From Chamaecrista fasciculata (taxonomy: Eukaryota > Streptophyta > Magnoliopsida > Fabales > Fabaceae), in the NCBI GenBank assembly GCA_003254925.1, contig QANZ01013120.1, positions 88,887 through 152,886 of the forward strand: a stretch of DNA of 64,000 bases, read 5' to 3'. This document shows positions 47,626 to 60,583 of this stretch, piece by piece (position 1 is the first letter of the stretch; each line of letters starts with the position of its first letter). Below the pieces are notes generated by a model. That model worked only from the letters and a program-made list of their open reading frames with translations, made no database searches and was not told where the DNA came from. The position numbers and the translations under genes were made by a program.

Positions 47626-49102
47626 TCGATGAGGAATTTGGGATAAATCAGACATGCACTTGAATAGAGTTGATCATGTTCAGGCTTCACTCTATATAGG
47701 GCTTTGTTGGACCTCAAACTTGAGACCTTCAAAATTGACAAAATCAAAGCCCTAAGCCTGAGTGATGATCGAAAATATCATCTCTTTTCTGCATTTATGC
47801 CATTTTGACATCGAAAATGAATCACAATAAATGCATAACTGTTTTCCATTATTGTTTCAAGGAGATGTCAATTTCTCATATAAGCAACTAGACAAACGTT
47901 TTTAATGAATGAACACCGTTTAGGTCATGCAACAATTAATTGAACTCCATTGCATTATAACCAGAAAATAACCATGACATTCAGTCTAAATTTAAAACTG
48001 AATAAATTTTGGACTCCCCAAGAATTTCAACACGATTTGATAATTACTTTTTAAGATGTGCACTTTCTAGAAATAAGGGTGAGTGGCAAAGAGATCATTT
48101 TTCTGGCGCATCACCAAAAGTTGAATGCATTCCATATCTGGAATCTGGATATTATAGACACAAAATGAAGGACTAGATAGCATTCATAACAAAGTATCTA
48201 TAACAGGTATGACTTTCAAAATATTATCCACTTCTGCAACATTTAAATTACCTTCTCACTATAACGGGAATTACACTAATTACATAGCATCTATAAGCCA
48301 TAGTATAGCTAAAGTAGATAAAAGCCGCTCCATTTCTTGAATCCATATGATAAGAAATTTACACGATTCGAGATAATCATTCACAATCACACCCTCTGTC
48401 TTTAGGAAGAAGAGAAATCTTTGAAGGGGAAAAATTGTAGGATGAAAAACAACTTAGTTAAGGTTGAGGCGTTGAGCTCTCCTTAAATTTAGAAGAACAA
48501 CAAAAAAACAAGTACACAACTAACACAAGCATTATTCTTAATCTTGGATGAAAAAAATTTAAAAAGAAAAGGAACAAGCATCATTGTTACTTGCCAGTAC
48601 AATTTTTTCAAGAAGCAACTAAGGCAAATTTAGAAAGTGTTAAAGTTGACTAGTTTATGTTTTCATCGTCTAAACACCTCTGAATCAGGAAACAAGCTCA
48701 AAATTGACCATTCAACAGTTATACCAGCTGAAATGACAGAAATCCATGATATAACCAAACAATAGCAAATTAGGGTTTTGGCCAAAAATAAAAAAGGACA
48801 CAGACAAAGTTTGAAAATCCTCTGATGTTCAATCCGATTGACAGAAATGCCAGATTCCTCTACACCAAGCATACAAAATTGAAAATGAACAAGGCGAAAA
48901 AGTGAAAGTCAAATCGCAAAAATGAAAATGAAAAAAAAAAAAAAAAAGAAGTAAAGACCAGCTGAAGAAGAAACAAACCAAAGGGTCAAAGAAAATGCAG
49001 AAGCAACAGGAAGAGGAGAAAAAAAAGCAGAGAAATAATTGAGAATCAAATAAAAGAAACAATAATAATAATAAAGGGAGAAAGGAAAGGCGTGTACGTA
49101 CC

Positions 49103-49440
49103 AGATCTAAGAAATGGAAGGCATAATAAGAAAGAAAAACTTTAGCTTGTTGAGGCCTTACTTCCTCCTTCAATTTCGGAGTGTAATGAAAGTGTAGTGT
49201 CTCTATCTCTCTCTAGAACGTTGGAATACACAGAAGTGAAGAGAGAGAGACGTATGAGGAGTAGGACCAATGAATGAATGAAGCAGTAACAACAATAAAT
49301 GTAAAATGATAATAAAAATAAATAACAAAAACAGACAGAGAAACTGAGAATGACTGAAAAAGTGAAGAAAGAAAAAGAAGAAGCAGTATTTGTATTTGAC
49401 CACAAAAAACATCACCACCCAACTAACCCACGTTTTTCAT
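49103..49440 (-). promoter_or_regulatory. probable 5' UTR and promoter of PHL7
   Basis: Upstream of the GTACGT donor the minus strand reads as C/T-rich sequence with CTCTCTCT runs, typical of plant 5' UTRs. I see no certain TATA box. The limits are approximate. Confidence 0.35.
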
Positions 49441-49611
49441 TTCAATATTTATTGCATTTCTATTTTAATATTTAAAAATTGGGAATACAATACAATTTAA
49501 TTATGTAAACTTGTTTTTTTAAGATACTAATTTGTAGAAAAAAAAATAAAAGTGTATTAATTTCATAATTTTCAAAGATTAAGAAGATAAAACTAAATTT
49601 ACAAAAACTAA

Positions 49612-49803
49612 TTTTTTTTTTGTCGAAAAGTTTAAGTGAGTTGGGCCCCGGGATTCACCAAGGCCAAGGCCTCTCCAGGCTCTATGAGAGCTTAAAGAGG
49701 TACTTACAGATCGCTTATCAACAAGTTCCTCACATCGGAAGTGGGAATCGAACTCATAACCTTGTGGGTTATGAGTTGACTTCTTACCAATTGGGCCAAC
49801 CTT
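49612..49803 (-). mobile_element. tRNA-derived SINE with poly-A tail (second family)
   Basis: On the minus strand the element begins GGTTGGCCCAATTGGTAAGA (box A-like) and has box B TGAGTTCGATTCC, separated by a tRNA-like spacing. It ends in an A-run, read as T at 49612-49621. Its body differs from the SINE at 3538, so it is another family. No clear target duplication. Confidence 0.7.
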
Positions 49804-50272
49804 TTATTTATGTTTAAATGTCCATAATTCAGTTAATATTTATAATAATTTAGGAAAAAACTAATTATAGGGTCCTTATAGTATATACAAATTTTAAATT
49901 AGATCTGTTTTTAAGAATAAGTATCTATATTTTATAAATGTTTATATATATATATATACATACATAAATTTAAACTTGGATACTGACCTTTTTTGTGGTA
50001 GGTTGGATACTGACTTTTCCAATATTACTATTATATAATATGAATTAATATTTATTTCTTTCTTTCAAAAAAAATTAAAATCTTGAAAATTAAATTTTAA
50101 TATTTCCATAAACCTATATTTTTAGAAAATAAATTTTATAATTTTATTCTTAATAATAAAAATTAGCAAAAATATAGATTATCCTTTATCATTTTTAGTG
50201 ATTCAAAAAGTCTCTTACACAAGTTTTATATATTTTACCAATATATATATATATATATATGCTAAAAAATAT

Positions 50273-50580
50273 ATATATATCTTATATTATATGGCTCCAC
50301 TCTTTTTGGTCTCCTTCTTTTTTTAACTTTAGGCTAAATTTTAATTAACCAATAAAAAAATACATAATTGTTCATATTATAATTATAAATTAAATAAAAA
50401 ACTAGAAAGTGGGTTGAGAATGTGAGTTGTGACGCTATCTCTCCCTATCTTTCTCTATAATGTGGAAAATATCGAAGTTTATTTTTTAGGCAAAAGCCTC
50501 ACTTAGATCCATAATGTTTATTATCAATTTCATTTTGATCCCTAATATGTACGTGTCCTTAGGGCACACAAAACCCTACT
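50273..50580 (+). mobile_element. possible decayed Helitron-like element
   Basis: The start TCTTATATTATATGGCTCCA closely resembles the left end of the element at 59238. The end contains a GGGCACACAAAACCC stem-loop followed by TAC rather than the expected CTAG. No coding sequence. The identity rests on the left-end match alone. Confidence 0.3.
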
Positions 50581-51397
50581 ATATACATATATTAACGGTA
50601 CTGTCTCTCTAGTCCAATGTCTGGCTTCTAGGAATGTTAGTGATTGATTTGGTAAACACTAAACATTTGACATTGTTATTGTATAATACAATAATATTTG
50701 ATCTTAATATAAAATAAAAACAGCTTATTACCCGTCATAGCATTGTCGTTTTGGAAGTTGGCTCACAGGCTCAGCAACGATGATGATCATGATTATGAGA
50801 AGCATTATCTGTAAATTTTGTTTATATATTGGGAAAAACTATAAAATATAGATTGTCAAGTTGTAAATAATATTATTAATATAGACAAACATTGGGCTAT
50901 TGGAATTTGGAACAACTTTTAATCTGTTAACATGTATTTAACTTTGTTAACACTTCATTAACATATCATCAAGATCCAATTTGTTAACATTTAGTCATTT
51001 ACATAATTAGTTTTTGGAGTAAAATTCTTTTGTCTGTCAAATGACAACAAATCAAGGTAAAGGTCACAAAATACAACATTCTTTGTTGGCATTGCCAATA
51101 AGCATTTATTTTAGTTTATTAACTTTCCCTTTTTTAATACTGAAAAGCACACACACTTTCTAATCAAGCCATTAATCACAATGAAAGTAAATATACAATA
51201 GCCAAGTTTCATATTACTTAAGATAGTGATATAACATGATTCCATTTTAGAACTCAACTTAACATATTAACTTATCCACTAAAATAGTATTTTAATAACA
51301 TGGCTTTAGCAATATTCTATTAAAAACATATAAATTCTTTTAAATCTTTATAATTAAATTTCTAGTAAATTAATTATTCTTTCCCAAAAATATGACA

Positions 51398-51715
51398 AAT
51401 GTCATAATTTAATCCCTAAAATATGAAGCTATGTGATTTAATTATTAAAAGATACAATCACAATCAAATTATTTTTTTTGTTAATTATAACAATTGAAAA
51501 TTTAAAACAAATCTAGTGTAATATTAAGTTTGTTAAAATTAAAATAAATTGTTAATCTTAAAAAATGTCAGATTTGTTGTTAAATCTAAAGTAATGTTTT
51601 AGAAAAATTACCAAATTAATTGCAATTGCATCTTTCAGAGACTAAATCTTATAATTTTATTTTTCAAGAACTATATTAAAATATTTATCATTTTTGGAAG
51701 ATCAATCATTACTTC
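51398..51715. mobile_element. decayed MITE of the 16888-type family
   Basis: Shares with 16888-17248 the order ATTTAATCCCTAAA, AATCACAATCAAATTA, CAGATTTGTTGTTAAAT, TTGCATCTTTCAGAGACTAAAT and a final ATCATTTTTGGAAGATCAAT. The ends are mutated. Confidence 0.45.
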
Positions 51716-51849
51716 ATTCTTAAATTTACCAATTATTTTAAGTTTTTAAGGTTAATCTTGATTTGAATTAAAATGTATTATGAAAAAAATAAAATCATTT
51801 AGCAAATTTTTTTAATAATATTTAAATAAAATTTGGTTAAAATACATAA

Positions 51850-52145
51850 ATCTTCAAGAACTTCATTTATTCTGCAAAAAAATATAAATTTTAAAAAATG
51901 GCGAAAGACCTCCTAAATTTTCAATTATATACAAATAACTTATTCTGACAAATTCCATTGAAAAATCGATTTCTGTTTTAGTTTTTAACTATTATTAATT
52001 GCAATAATAGTTAATTTTAAGTTAGGATCAATTTAAAATGCAAAAAAAAAAAACTTGATTTTTTCAGACAAAAATCTTAACAAAAAAAAGGAATTTGTAC
52101 AAAATTTAAAAGCGTAAAATTCTTCATCACTTTTAAAATTTCAAG
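51850..52145. repeat. dispersed repeat family R3, copy 3
   Basis: Matches 10060-10335 and 13800-14075, including AAATAACTTATTCTGACAAA, GGATCAATTTAAAATGC and AAAAATCTTAACAAAAA. Class unknown. Confidence 0.45.
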
Positions 52146-53868
52146 AATTTTATCTAAAGTAAGTAAAGTATAGGATAGTTGTTTATATTTTACCATAAAA
52201 AAAGTTTATCAATAAAAGCCAAATTGCTTAGTACTCCACCTTCATTAGTTTGTGTCATTTTGTTTTCATCTTATCTCAAAGGGGATCATGGGACAACATT
52301 GCCTTGTAATTTGCTAACCTATGACGGAATCTTCCTTTCCAAATTCCAATTCCTATCCTTCCTTCAATTAAACAATATTATTACAACACATGAACACAAT
52401 ATCAAGGCCTTTTCTCTTATTTTTAATAATGTTTGGGATTTACGGAGCTGATTGAGTCTCTTATTTTAATAAAAATTAAAAAAAAGTTATTTTTTTTATC
52501 TTACTTTTATACTTTTAAGTAGTGTGCGGATGATTACATCCATGACAATGTATCAAGAAAGATGACCTTCGTGTTTCTCTCATCATTTGTAACATATTGT
52601 TTATGTTTTTAATTATATGGTGTAAGTATCCATTTGTGGAGCATACATAACCTCGTCTTTTATGATGCTTTAGTAGGCTATAAGTTACATGCCCACTAGA
52701 ATCATATATAAGAATGCTTGGTTATATGCAAATGGAATGTGTAGAAAAATTAGATATATGAATAAAAGATCATGACGAAATGATGGGTTCTTGAATAACT
52801 ACATCTATGGAATATAAGATAGTTCTTGAAGAATTAAACTCTCCTTTAGTACTAATTTTGTGTCTTCATTATCTTTTGCATCTATCTCTATATTTTTGTA
52901 GTACTTCATAATTTATTTGGTTTACAACAATATGTTAATAGAATTAATTTTATACTAATAATTTGTTTAATTTATCATAACTTATGCAAATAAAACATTT
53001 ATTTTTTCTTAAAAAAATAAGTATACCCTAAACCGATTTAAGCCAAAAAAGTCTTAGGCCCAAAGACTTGGCTTGCCCAAAGAGAGATGCCGGATCGGAT
53101 CGGTGAACACATCCCACTTTCCATAACTACTAGTTTGGCCCTTCACTTTTTTTAGTTCAAAATAATAATTTACTAGCATTCAAATTCTTATTTAATTATA
53201 TATAATATTAGTCAAGACTTTTGAGTTTTTTTTTTGTGTGATTGAAAATTTTAAGTGAAGATAAATATGAGTATATCACTAGGATAATGACTTGTGAAAG
53301 AAATTTACATATTGCCCACTAAATATGGTCTTCATATCGATTAGAGAATTCAAATCATCACTCTCGTGGAATAAATGCTCAAATTTTAACCAAAAAGACT
53401 TTAAAGTTTTGATGACATTACTTTTAGGAGACTAAAATATGTAATTTTTGACCAAGTTTGATCTTGATAATAATAATTATTTCAAGTTTTATGGGATTCC
53501 CTTGGTGAAGATTGAAGAGCTTGCAAATTTGAAAAAATGAGGCACCTTTGATCTCTACTATTGCATCTAGCTCAATAGAAAAGTACTTCGACAACAGCAT
53601 TAGTGCCATTAATGATGAACAATTTGGTGGGTATGAGGGACAATAATGTAATATTGGCTCTTAAAAATGGTCCCCATATGAAGAATTCCACATCCATTAA
53701 CCATAATGGCTATACCAACTTACAATCAAGTTAGAATTTAGACTCTCAGACACTGGTGCAACTGCAAACTGCAACGATGTTCCTAAAAGCAAGAATTCAG
53801 TGATAAATCAACCTTTTTCATCACTGCTTGGCCCACAACATTATTAAATATCACAAATTGCACCCAAG

Positions 53869-53942
53869 TTTTTTTTTTTTTTCCTTTTTTGTCTTTGAAA
53901 AAATTTTTTTTTTTTTTTTTTCCTTTTTTGTCTTTGAAAAAA
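53869..53942 (+). repeat. tandem duplication of a T-run plus CCTTTTTTGTCTTTG
   Basis: Two adjacent copies of a poly-T tract followed by TTCCTTTTTTGTCTTTGAAA, differing mainly in T-run length. Probably slippage in low-complexity DNA, or an assembly effect. Confidence 0.6.
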
Positions 53943-54178
53943 CAGAAAAGAAGGGGCAAACCATTCAGCATGAAGCCATGAAGCCACAAGGAATCCATTA
54001 AAATCAACTAAAGGCATCATCATCATCATCAATGTATAAGCCACATTGTTTTGGAATTTACAGATAGGGATAAGTTGATTCCACCTCTGTCCTCACCAAC
54101 TTATTCGATAAGAACTGGTTAGAATTCAAATAAGTACTAATCCTATATAAAGGAAATGAACTTCACACTTCCCACCCC

Positions 54179-57100
54179 CTACATGCCATACCTTGTTATT
54201 CCATGCAGGTTACATTGTGCCACATTGATTCCCTGAGTTCTCACCTTGGCTTCACTCCACATCAAAGGTGCTGCTGCTGCTGCCATGGAATCAAAGCTCA
54301 GCATCCTCTTTTTTGCTCCACCAGGACCAGGAGATCCTTCAAATGTCAATCCTCCAGGAGTACTCTCGTGTGATGTTAGGCAACTTTCGGTAGAACAGTC
54401 AGTCCTCTGGGGATGAAGATTCAGCTGAGGTTCTTCCTCGGGAACATGTACTACTCCGGTGGCAGCGGTCACCTCAGCAGACGGTAAGGTGTAAAAGCCA
54501 AGAGGGTCAAGCAAGGGACCTCTTGGTGCTTTACTTCCAAGTCCTTGAAATTTTTGGTTGTCTGTGTCAATAACTGTAGCACCAATAAACTGATCTGCCA
54601 GCATCTTGCAAGCTCTTTCAAGCATCGCCATGTATCTCCTTTCTGCATCCTGGCGAATTTGCAAGTGCTTCTCTGCCTGCAATGTGATTGATTATTCTAA
54701 ATATTATTAAGCAGTAGGGTACATCTACAAATCATCATCAAGAGGATTTCTAGAACGTTACAGACAAAGGATGCACAAGCAGTCACTTGCAATCATGCGG
54801 TAATACAGAATATACTAAGTACTTGGTCTACATGACTACATCCAAATACCAACCTATTGTTGGAAATTGTGTATATGTGTGTGTCAAATCCAGAAACACA
54901 TCTTGAACTATAAAAAGGAAAGTTACCTCCACTTGCAAATGTAGTTTACTTTGCACTTCCATTTGTGCTCTTAATGCCTCCTTGATTTCATGACCCCTAA
55001 AGATACCACAATACTCAGTGATTTAGGACCAATTAGACATCCTCTCTAGCAGGCAAAAATTGGAAAAAGAAAGGAAGAATCTCTATCTTACTCGTTTATA
55101 TCCGAAGTAGGAAACTTTGCAGAAGAGTTATCAGCACCAGGGCTTTCTAAAAGATATGAACCCGATATTCCTTCCATACATTTTCAATGCAAAGTCAGTT
55201 GAAGACTTGAAGTTAAGACTAACCTAGAAGTTTAGTTCATCAACAACTCCTCATCGAAGACTATCAATTTAATTTAAGTAATCAATGTATGAGAATGTCA
55301 CTGATGCCTAGAGATAAGGTTCTATAACGACCTTTTTTCTCTGAGGAAATACAAACGAGAGGAAGAAATCACTGTTTAATGTTTATGTTCGAAAAGACAG
55401 AGAGTCATAATTGGAAAGAACAGAGAGAGGAATGACAACCATACCATCTTTGCATCCCTCACCCATATCCTTCCCTGATTGCTTACCAAGTCTGTATTTC
55501 TGCAATGCAACAGGAAACCGTTTAATACATATAATATTTGAAGTGAAAGCCTAGAATTCAGCATAGTATTACGTTAATAATTCAAAAAGAGACCTGAAGA
55601 TGACTCTTCAAATGAAATAGAGTCAAACCCTTGACATTCATAGTCCGCATGATTGCTTTTGGTGTAGCTTCTGCAGACAATATCCAAAAAGTAATCAGAA
55701 AATGGTAATGAAAAAGGTTCTGGTAGCTAGTTAGTAAACTAGTAAAAGCTTGGATCAAATCATCTATAAGACTCAAGTCTCAACAGATGAACAATGCTAA
55801 TTATGCGGAGCCAAGATTCCTTTCCAATTTTGACGGCTTGATGAATTTGCACAGAAGCATCATGCTTTAATATAACAGAACGATAAGAATTAAACAATAC
55901 CATGGGCCACGCTGTGGGTGCCTAATGATGCAGTGACTTAAAACAAAATCCACTTCTCTAATTTTTCATTTACTTTTTTGAATTTCCAATCAGGACTATA
56001 TCATCGGCAAAAAAAATAAAAACACTTTGGTGCTCTTCTTGTATATGTTCAGTGAGCACATTCAATACTATACTAAAAAGTAAGGGCTCAAAGCTGAACC
56101 TTGATGTAGTCTTATGATTATAAGAAAAGGAAAATACTTTGTGGCTCCACCTTTTGTGTTCTCACACAAGTCGTGGCATGTCATACATGTATTTGATAAT
56201 TTGATTGTTTGGATATAAGTCACACAAACTCCTTTCTTATCCAAAACTTTCCATAATATTGGTCTCAGTACTCTATCAAAATCCAATACTAATGCAACAA
56301 AAAGACCACGTAGGTTAAAACCAGTAGAAACGTGGGACTTCATCAAAAATGCCCTCAGCAATTACCTAATCCAGCCCCACTTTAATCTCGCCTCCTAACC
56401 AAGGAAAGCATTTGTGTAACGCCATGCTTCCGACCACAAAACAAAAAGTATAACGCCATGTTGTGGCAGACAACCTAAAGCTTTTTTGCCTTTACAATTT
56501 TCTTATTTCTGTTCCCTCTTCAACCTTGAAGGTAGGTTCAATATTGTTTCCATAAAAAGGCCGAAGATGTCCAGGAACCGATACTTCTGGTTCTGGGTAA
56601 GGATAAAATAACAGATTCATGTCCAGATCTTCGTCAAGTACCTTACTTTTTAATCCAACATAATAAAGCAGCTACAGTACTGGGGATGGCAATTTCAGAG
56701 AATGACATGACTTGATACATATCAACCTAACACGTAATTACCGAGAGAAACACATGGGGGCATGGACCGATGGAGTTGAGGTTAAGGTTAGCATTAAATG
56801 CATGAAAGTGTAGTCAGTATTTTGCTTTAAGCAATTAATACTGAAAGGAAGCAAGTTGCACATTTCAGGAACAAGGCAAGCATGCTTGTGGGGACAGGTA
56901 AGTTCCTGAAAGGATCAGCTACCACTTTCCTCTGTCAACGAGGATTCGTAAAAAAACATAAAGTACCAGTCGCCATTTTTTTCTCTTTTATATTATCTAA
57001 CTTTTTCTCAACCTTTTGCTAAGTTATTTATTTTTAAGATTAAGAAAAGAAAAAAAAAAGATCTTACAGAAAGTTTCCATCATCTGTTTCCCTAGTATAT

Positions 57101-58211
57101 AAACAACCCCAAACCAAGGGCATAAATATCCAGCAAGGATTTGTCGCAATCAAAATTCTACAGAGGCAGGAGTTGGTGGCAAAGCAGGATGATCACATTA
57201 AAGCAGAAACATGACATTTAAGATCTAAAAAGCAAATTTCATTTCTCAGGATTATCAATTAAGATGCTTGGAGCCTTGGAGGCACAGTATACCCCACATT
57301 TTTTCAGACATTTCATACCCAAAATAAGCAAATATTAAAGCATCACATATCCTTAAATTGAGCATCACTTTTTCCTCAGAATTCAATGATTTTTGAGTTC
57401 ATTTAACCTAAAAAGCTCCTTGTTGTATTTTGCTATCCAGAAGTTAAAAGAAAAAAAAAAATACTCGCTAATATCATAATAAATCCATCTCCATCTACTT
57501 GCTGTTTTCTTGTTCACTCGTGAGAGAGCATAAATATACCAGCTCTTTCAAGGAAAACCAATTATTGTTAATTAGCAAAAATCAGATGGAAAAAGGACAA
57601 CTAATTAGTGGGATTAAAAAAATAAAAAACTCGAGAGTTGTTTGATTGTTTCAGAAATAAATAAATGAAAGTATGATAGGAGATAAAATAACTCTATGAA
57701 TTATTAAAATACAACTGAGTTGAAAATTGACTCCATCCATAGAGGCAAGTGAAAGATGATTAACAATTACATCAACAATTCCCAACAAAAATTCTAGAGA
57801 AGAACAAACGAATACACAAGGATCAAAATAGAAAAAAAGTCTCTCCTGTATTTGCGCCCCAATAAGCAAACTTAAAGTTTTTTAATACTTTTCAGTTTTC
57901 TCAACCAAGAAAAGGCAATTATCCATATACAATGAGAAACACACCAAAAGAAAAGCAAACAAGACATTCATTCAAAGGGATTAAAGAATCAAATTACTTA
58001 ATTATTACTTACTACTGGCACCCCCAAGTTGGGTAACTGCATCCACAAATCGTTCGTGGAGGTCCTGCGTCCAACGGAGACGAGGTTTGGGATCCGCGGT
58101 TAACACAAGACATGGGTCTCCTCCTTTGTTGTGATTGTGGTTCGAACCACCTTGCATATCTTCTTGCCCAACCATCCCTTGATGAGGATGGTGCATTAGT
58201 CTCGGAAACAT
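54179..58211 (-). CDS. MYB-CC (GARP) transcription factor, PHL2/APL-like branch
   Basis: Minus-strand exons 58211-58013, 55670-55594, 55499-55445, 55170-55092, 54996-54927 and 54676-54179 join in phase to 325 residues. The GARP/MYB domain (about 43-100) begins DPKPRLRWTQDLHERFVDAV, continues with TPKAIMRTMNVKGLTLFHLK and ends KYRLGK. The MYB-CC coiled coil (about 139-185) reads QMEVQSKLHLQVEAEKHLQI. The C-terminal third is Pro/Gly-rich. The CLVLTADPKPRLRW lead-in marks the PHL2/APL-like side of the family, distinct from the PHL7-type neighbour. It is probably a nuclear DNA-binding regulator; the ortholog is not assigned. Intron 1 (2.3 kb) contains a LINE reverse-transcriptase fossil. A GTACGG donor near 58593 suggests a 5' UTR intron. 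Confidence 0.88.
55976..56395 (-). pseudogene. LINE reverse-transcriptase fragment in MYB-CC intron 1
   Basis: The minus strand encodes a degraded reverse transcriptase. Readable parts are RPILWKVLDKKGV..YIQTIK, then IRLHQGSALSPYFLV, and, after a frameshift, HIQEEH...FFADDIVLIGNS, where FADD is the catalytic polymerase motif (YADD type). These are typical of plant L1-like LINEs. The frame is broken by shifts and stops, and neither the 5' end nor a poly-A tail is present, so it is a dead internal fragment on the same strand as the host gene. Confidence 0.75.
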
Positions 58212-58239
58212 CTTTCTTCTTCTTCTTCTTGTTCAACAA

Positions 58240-58690
58240 AAGACCACCACAGAATTTTCTCCAACAAGCTCAAGGATCGATTACTTTATGAGGAATAAGA
58301 GCTGAATTAGCAGAGAGGGGAAATCATCCAAGTTACCCATTTTTCCTAAAACAGAAAGAAAGCAGGGTAAGGAAGGAAAACCCCAGTGAGGTAAATTAAC
58401 AAACAGGTGGTGGGTGTGATTGTGTGAAAGTGAAAATTGCTCTCTACCGTCTACATCAAAAGAACTCGATCGAAAGGGACCACTCGCTCTCTCGCTCTCT
58501 CTCTCTCTTCCACACACACACAATGACACAAACACAGTATTAAGTGAATTACAGTAAGAAGCAAAAGTAATGAAGATGTTTGAGAAATCCGTACCGCTAA
58601 AACTGGAGCAGCACGCTTTTGTGGGATCTTGTCCCTTTCTGCTCTTTTTCAAAGAAATTCAGGGTTTTTGTCCATCGTTTTCGTTCTCAT
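58240..58690 (-). promoter_or_regulatory. probable 5' UTR of the second MYB-CC gene
   Basis: C/T-rich minus-strand sequence upstream of the start codon, including a CTCTCGCTCTC run on the plus strand at 58485-58510 and a (CA)n stretch after it. Open frames here are not conserved-looking. A GTACGG donor near 58593 may end a first non-coding exon. Confidence 0.35.
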
Positions 58691-59237
58691 TGATTGCAAT
58701 GTATGTTATGTAAGCATGTAACTATGTATCTTTCATTCTTTCCTTCTCATTTGGCTCTTTCATTTCATTTTCTTATTGTCCATTTCACTCAATCATTTTC
58801 CGTGTGGTTGTAAGCAATTAGCAAACAGATTAGACGCGGACTTAAAGTCTAAGACTTAAGAACTTAAGATATTTTTTATTTCCTTAAATTAAAATATAAG
58901 GATGATATTGATATATTAATTGTTAAACATCACTCAATAGTCAATATGCAATAATTGCTTTGTCCACCTATTTATCTATTAAAAAAAAGTTAATCATTTA
59001 GTTTTGAACAATTTTAGTTTGATTTTTAAAAGTCGAAAATATAAAATTTAGTCATTTATTTTTAATCAATTTGATTTTTTTATTAAAATTAGATAATTGC
59101 GAAATTTATATAGTAAGTTGTTGACATGGCAATTAATTTGTATTATTTAATTTTTTTCTTTTTTTACTCTTCACATCACATGGAGCAGACCTTCTTCCCT
59201 GGTAGACAATTTTGTTTAAGACATCCTCATATCTATA

Positions 59238-59603
59238 TCTATACTATATTATATGGCTCCACCCCTTATGATTAGTCAAAAATAGTCAATTAAAAAATTA
59301 AAAAAGAAAAAAAAAATCACCACTCTCTCCCCACTCACTCCCCCCACTTCTTTAAAAAAATAAATGAATTAAAAAAATGCAAAAAACAATTAAAAATTAA
59401 AAAATGTCACCACTCTCTCTCTCCACTCACTCTCCCATATGAGGTAATTTCAAATTGGTCCTAAATATTTTATTTATTTTTGATGAGTCTTACATATTTG
59501 TATAATTTCTCAAATTGGTCCCAAACTTACTCTTTTATCAATATAAAAATTTAATATAATCTTCAACTTTAAATCAATTCAAACGGGCACGCCAAGCCCC
59601 TAG
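59238..59603 (+). mobile_element. candidate non-autonomous Helitron (366 bp)
   Basis: The left end TCTATACTATATTATAT matches the typical TC start of plant Helitrons. The right end is a short stem-loop, GGGCACGCCAAGCCC, followed by CTAG. An A precedes and a T follows the element, as expected for insertion between A and T without target duplication. The interior is non-coding and carries a fragment of the CAAATTGGTCCC repeat. The stem is only four or five bases, so the call is a candidate. Confidence 0.55.
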
Positions 59604-60583
59604 TACTAATTATGAACACTTTCTTAAAAAAAGCTGTACTTATTTTGCTGCTTTTAAACATGTATGGAAGTCATTTGTCTTGTTTTCCCATGGTGTTAGA
59701 ATATTTGTTGTGGTTATTGATTTAATAACTATCAAAGCTTTAACTATTAGTGTCTAGTTAGTGTCATGCTCATGTTAACTTTTTATAGTTTAATTTAATT
59801 AAATGACTGAGTAAATTAAAGTATTTTTTTGAAAGAATTAAACTTATAAAATAACATATTTTAGAACTTAAATTATTATCTATTAAACGATGGGTTTGAT
59901 CCAAGCTCAACATTTGTAATGCTTTTATTAAATATTTGGTTTTCAATTAACATATGGGCGTTACAACTTACAATGATATGATCTTTGGTCAACAAAGATA
60001 TGTTTGAGAGGTTAGTTAGAGAATTCATTATAGTCAATTGAAACCTGAACATGGAAAATTGGAACTTCTTATAATCATCCAAACAATCAGTTATAGTACC
60101 TGTAATATTATTTAAAATTTTCAATACTATAGTAAATATATCTAAACTAAGAATGTAGGGAGTTGAATTCATTGAAAATTAAGCTTCTTACAGCTGATGA
60201 CTTTGTAAATTATATATATGAAATAAAATGTTTAGGATTGTAACTTCTCAAGAAAACTAACAGCAAAATATTATTCCTACTTAAAAGTACAGGAAAATAT
60301 TTAACTTTTGGGTACAGGAAAATATTTAACTTTTTACTTGTAATGTCATGTCATGGTCCTCAAAAAAAGATATGCAATTTTGTCTTCGGTTTTTCTAACA
60401 ATGTTACCCAAAAGAATCACTATATTATTTTGGGTATATGAACCATTAATCTTTATACATTCTGTCCTTCTTGACATCTTCTGAGGTCTGTAGGATTACA
60501 CCCCAAACTACACCAATCTCTAAGTTGGAGCTGGAAGACAATAATGAAATTGATTGGTCTAATAAACGTCTCTAACCTTAACC

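Larger units (their letters stand above)
49441..54178. other. intergenic region between the two MYB-CC genes
   Basis: Contains a SINE (49612-49803), a possible decayed Helitron (50273-50580), a decayed MITE (51398-51715), repeat R3 copy 3 (51850-52145) and a T-run duplication (53869-53942). No gene is supported; the 90-codon frame at 52179-52451 looks random. Confidence 0.5.

Noticed and set aside
49741-49803. Possible tRNA gene on the minus strand
   Set aside because: tRNA-like promoter boxes belong to a SINE ending in an A-run; the stems do not pair properly.
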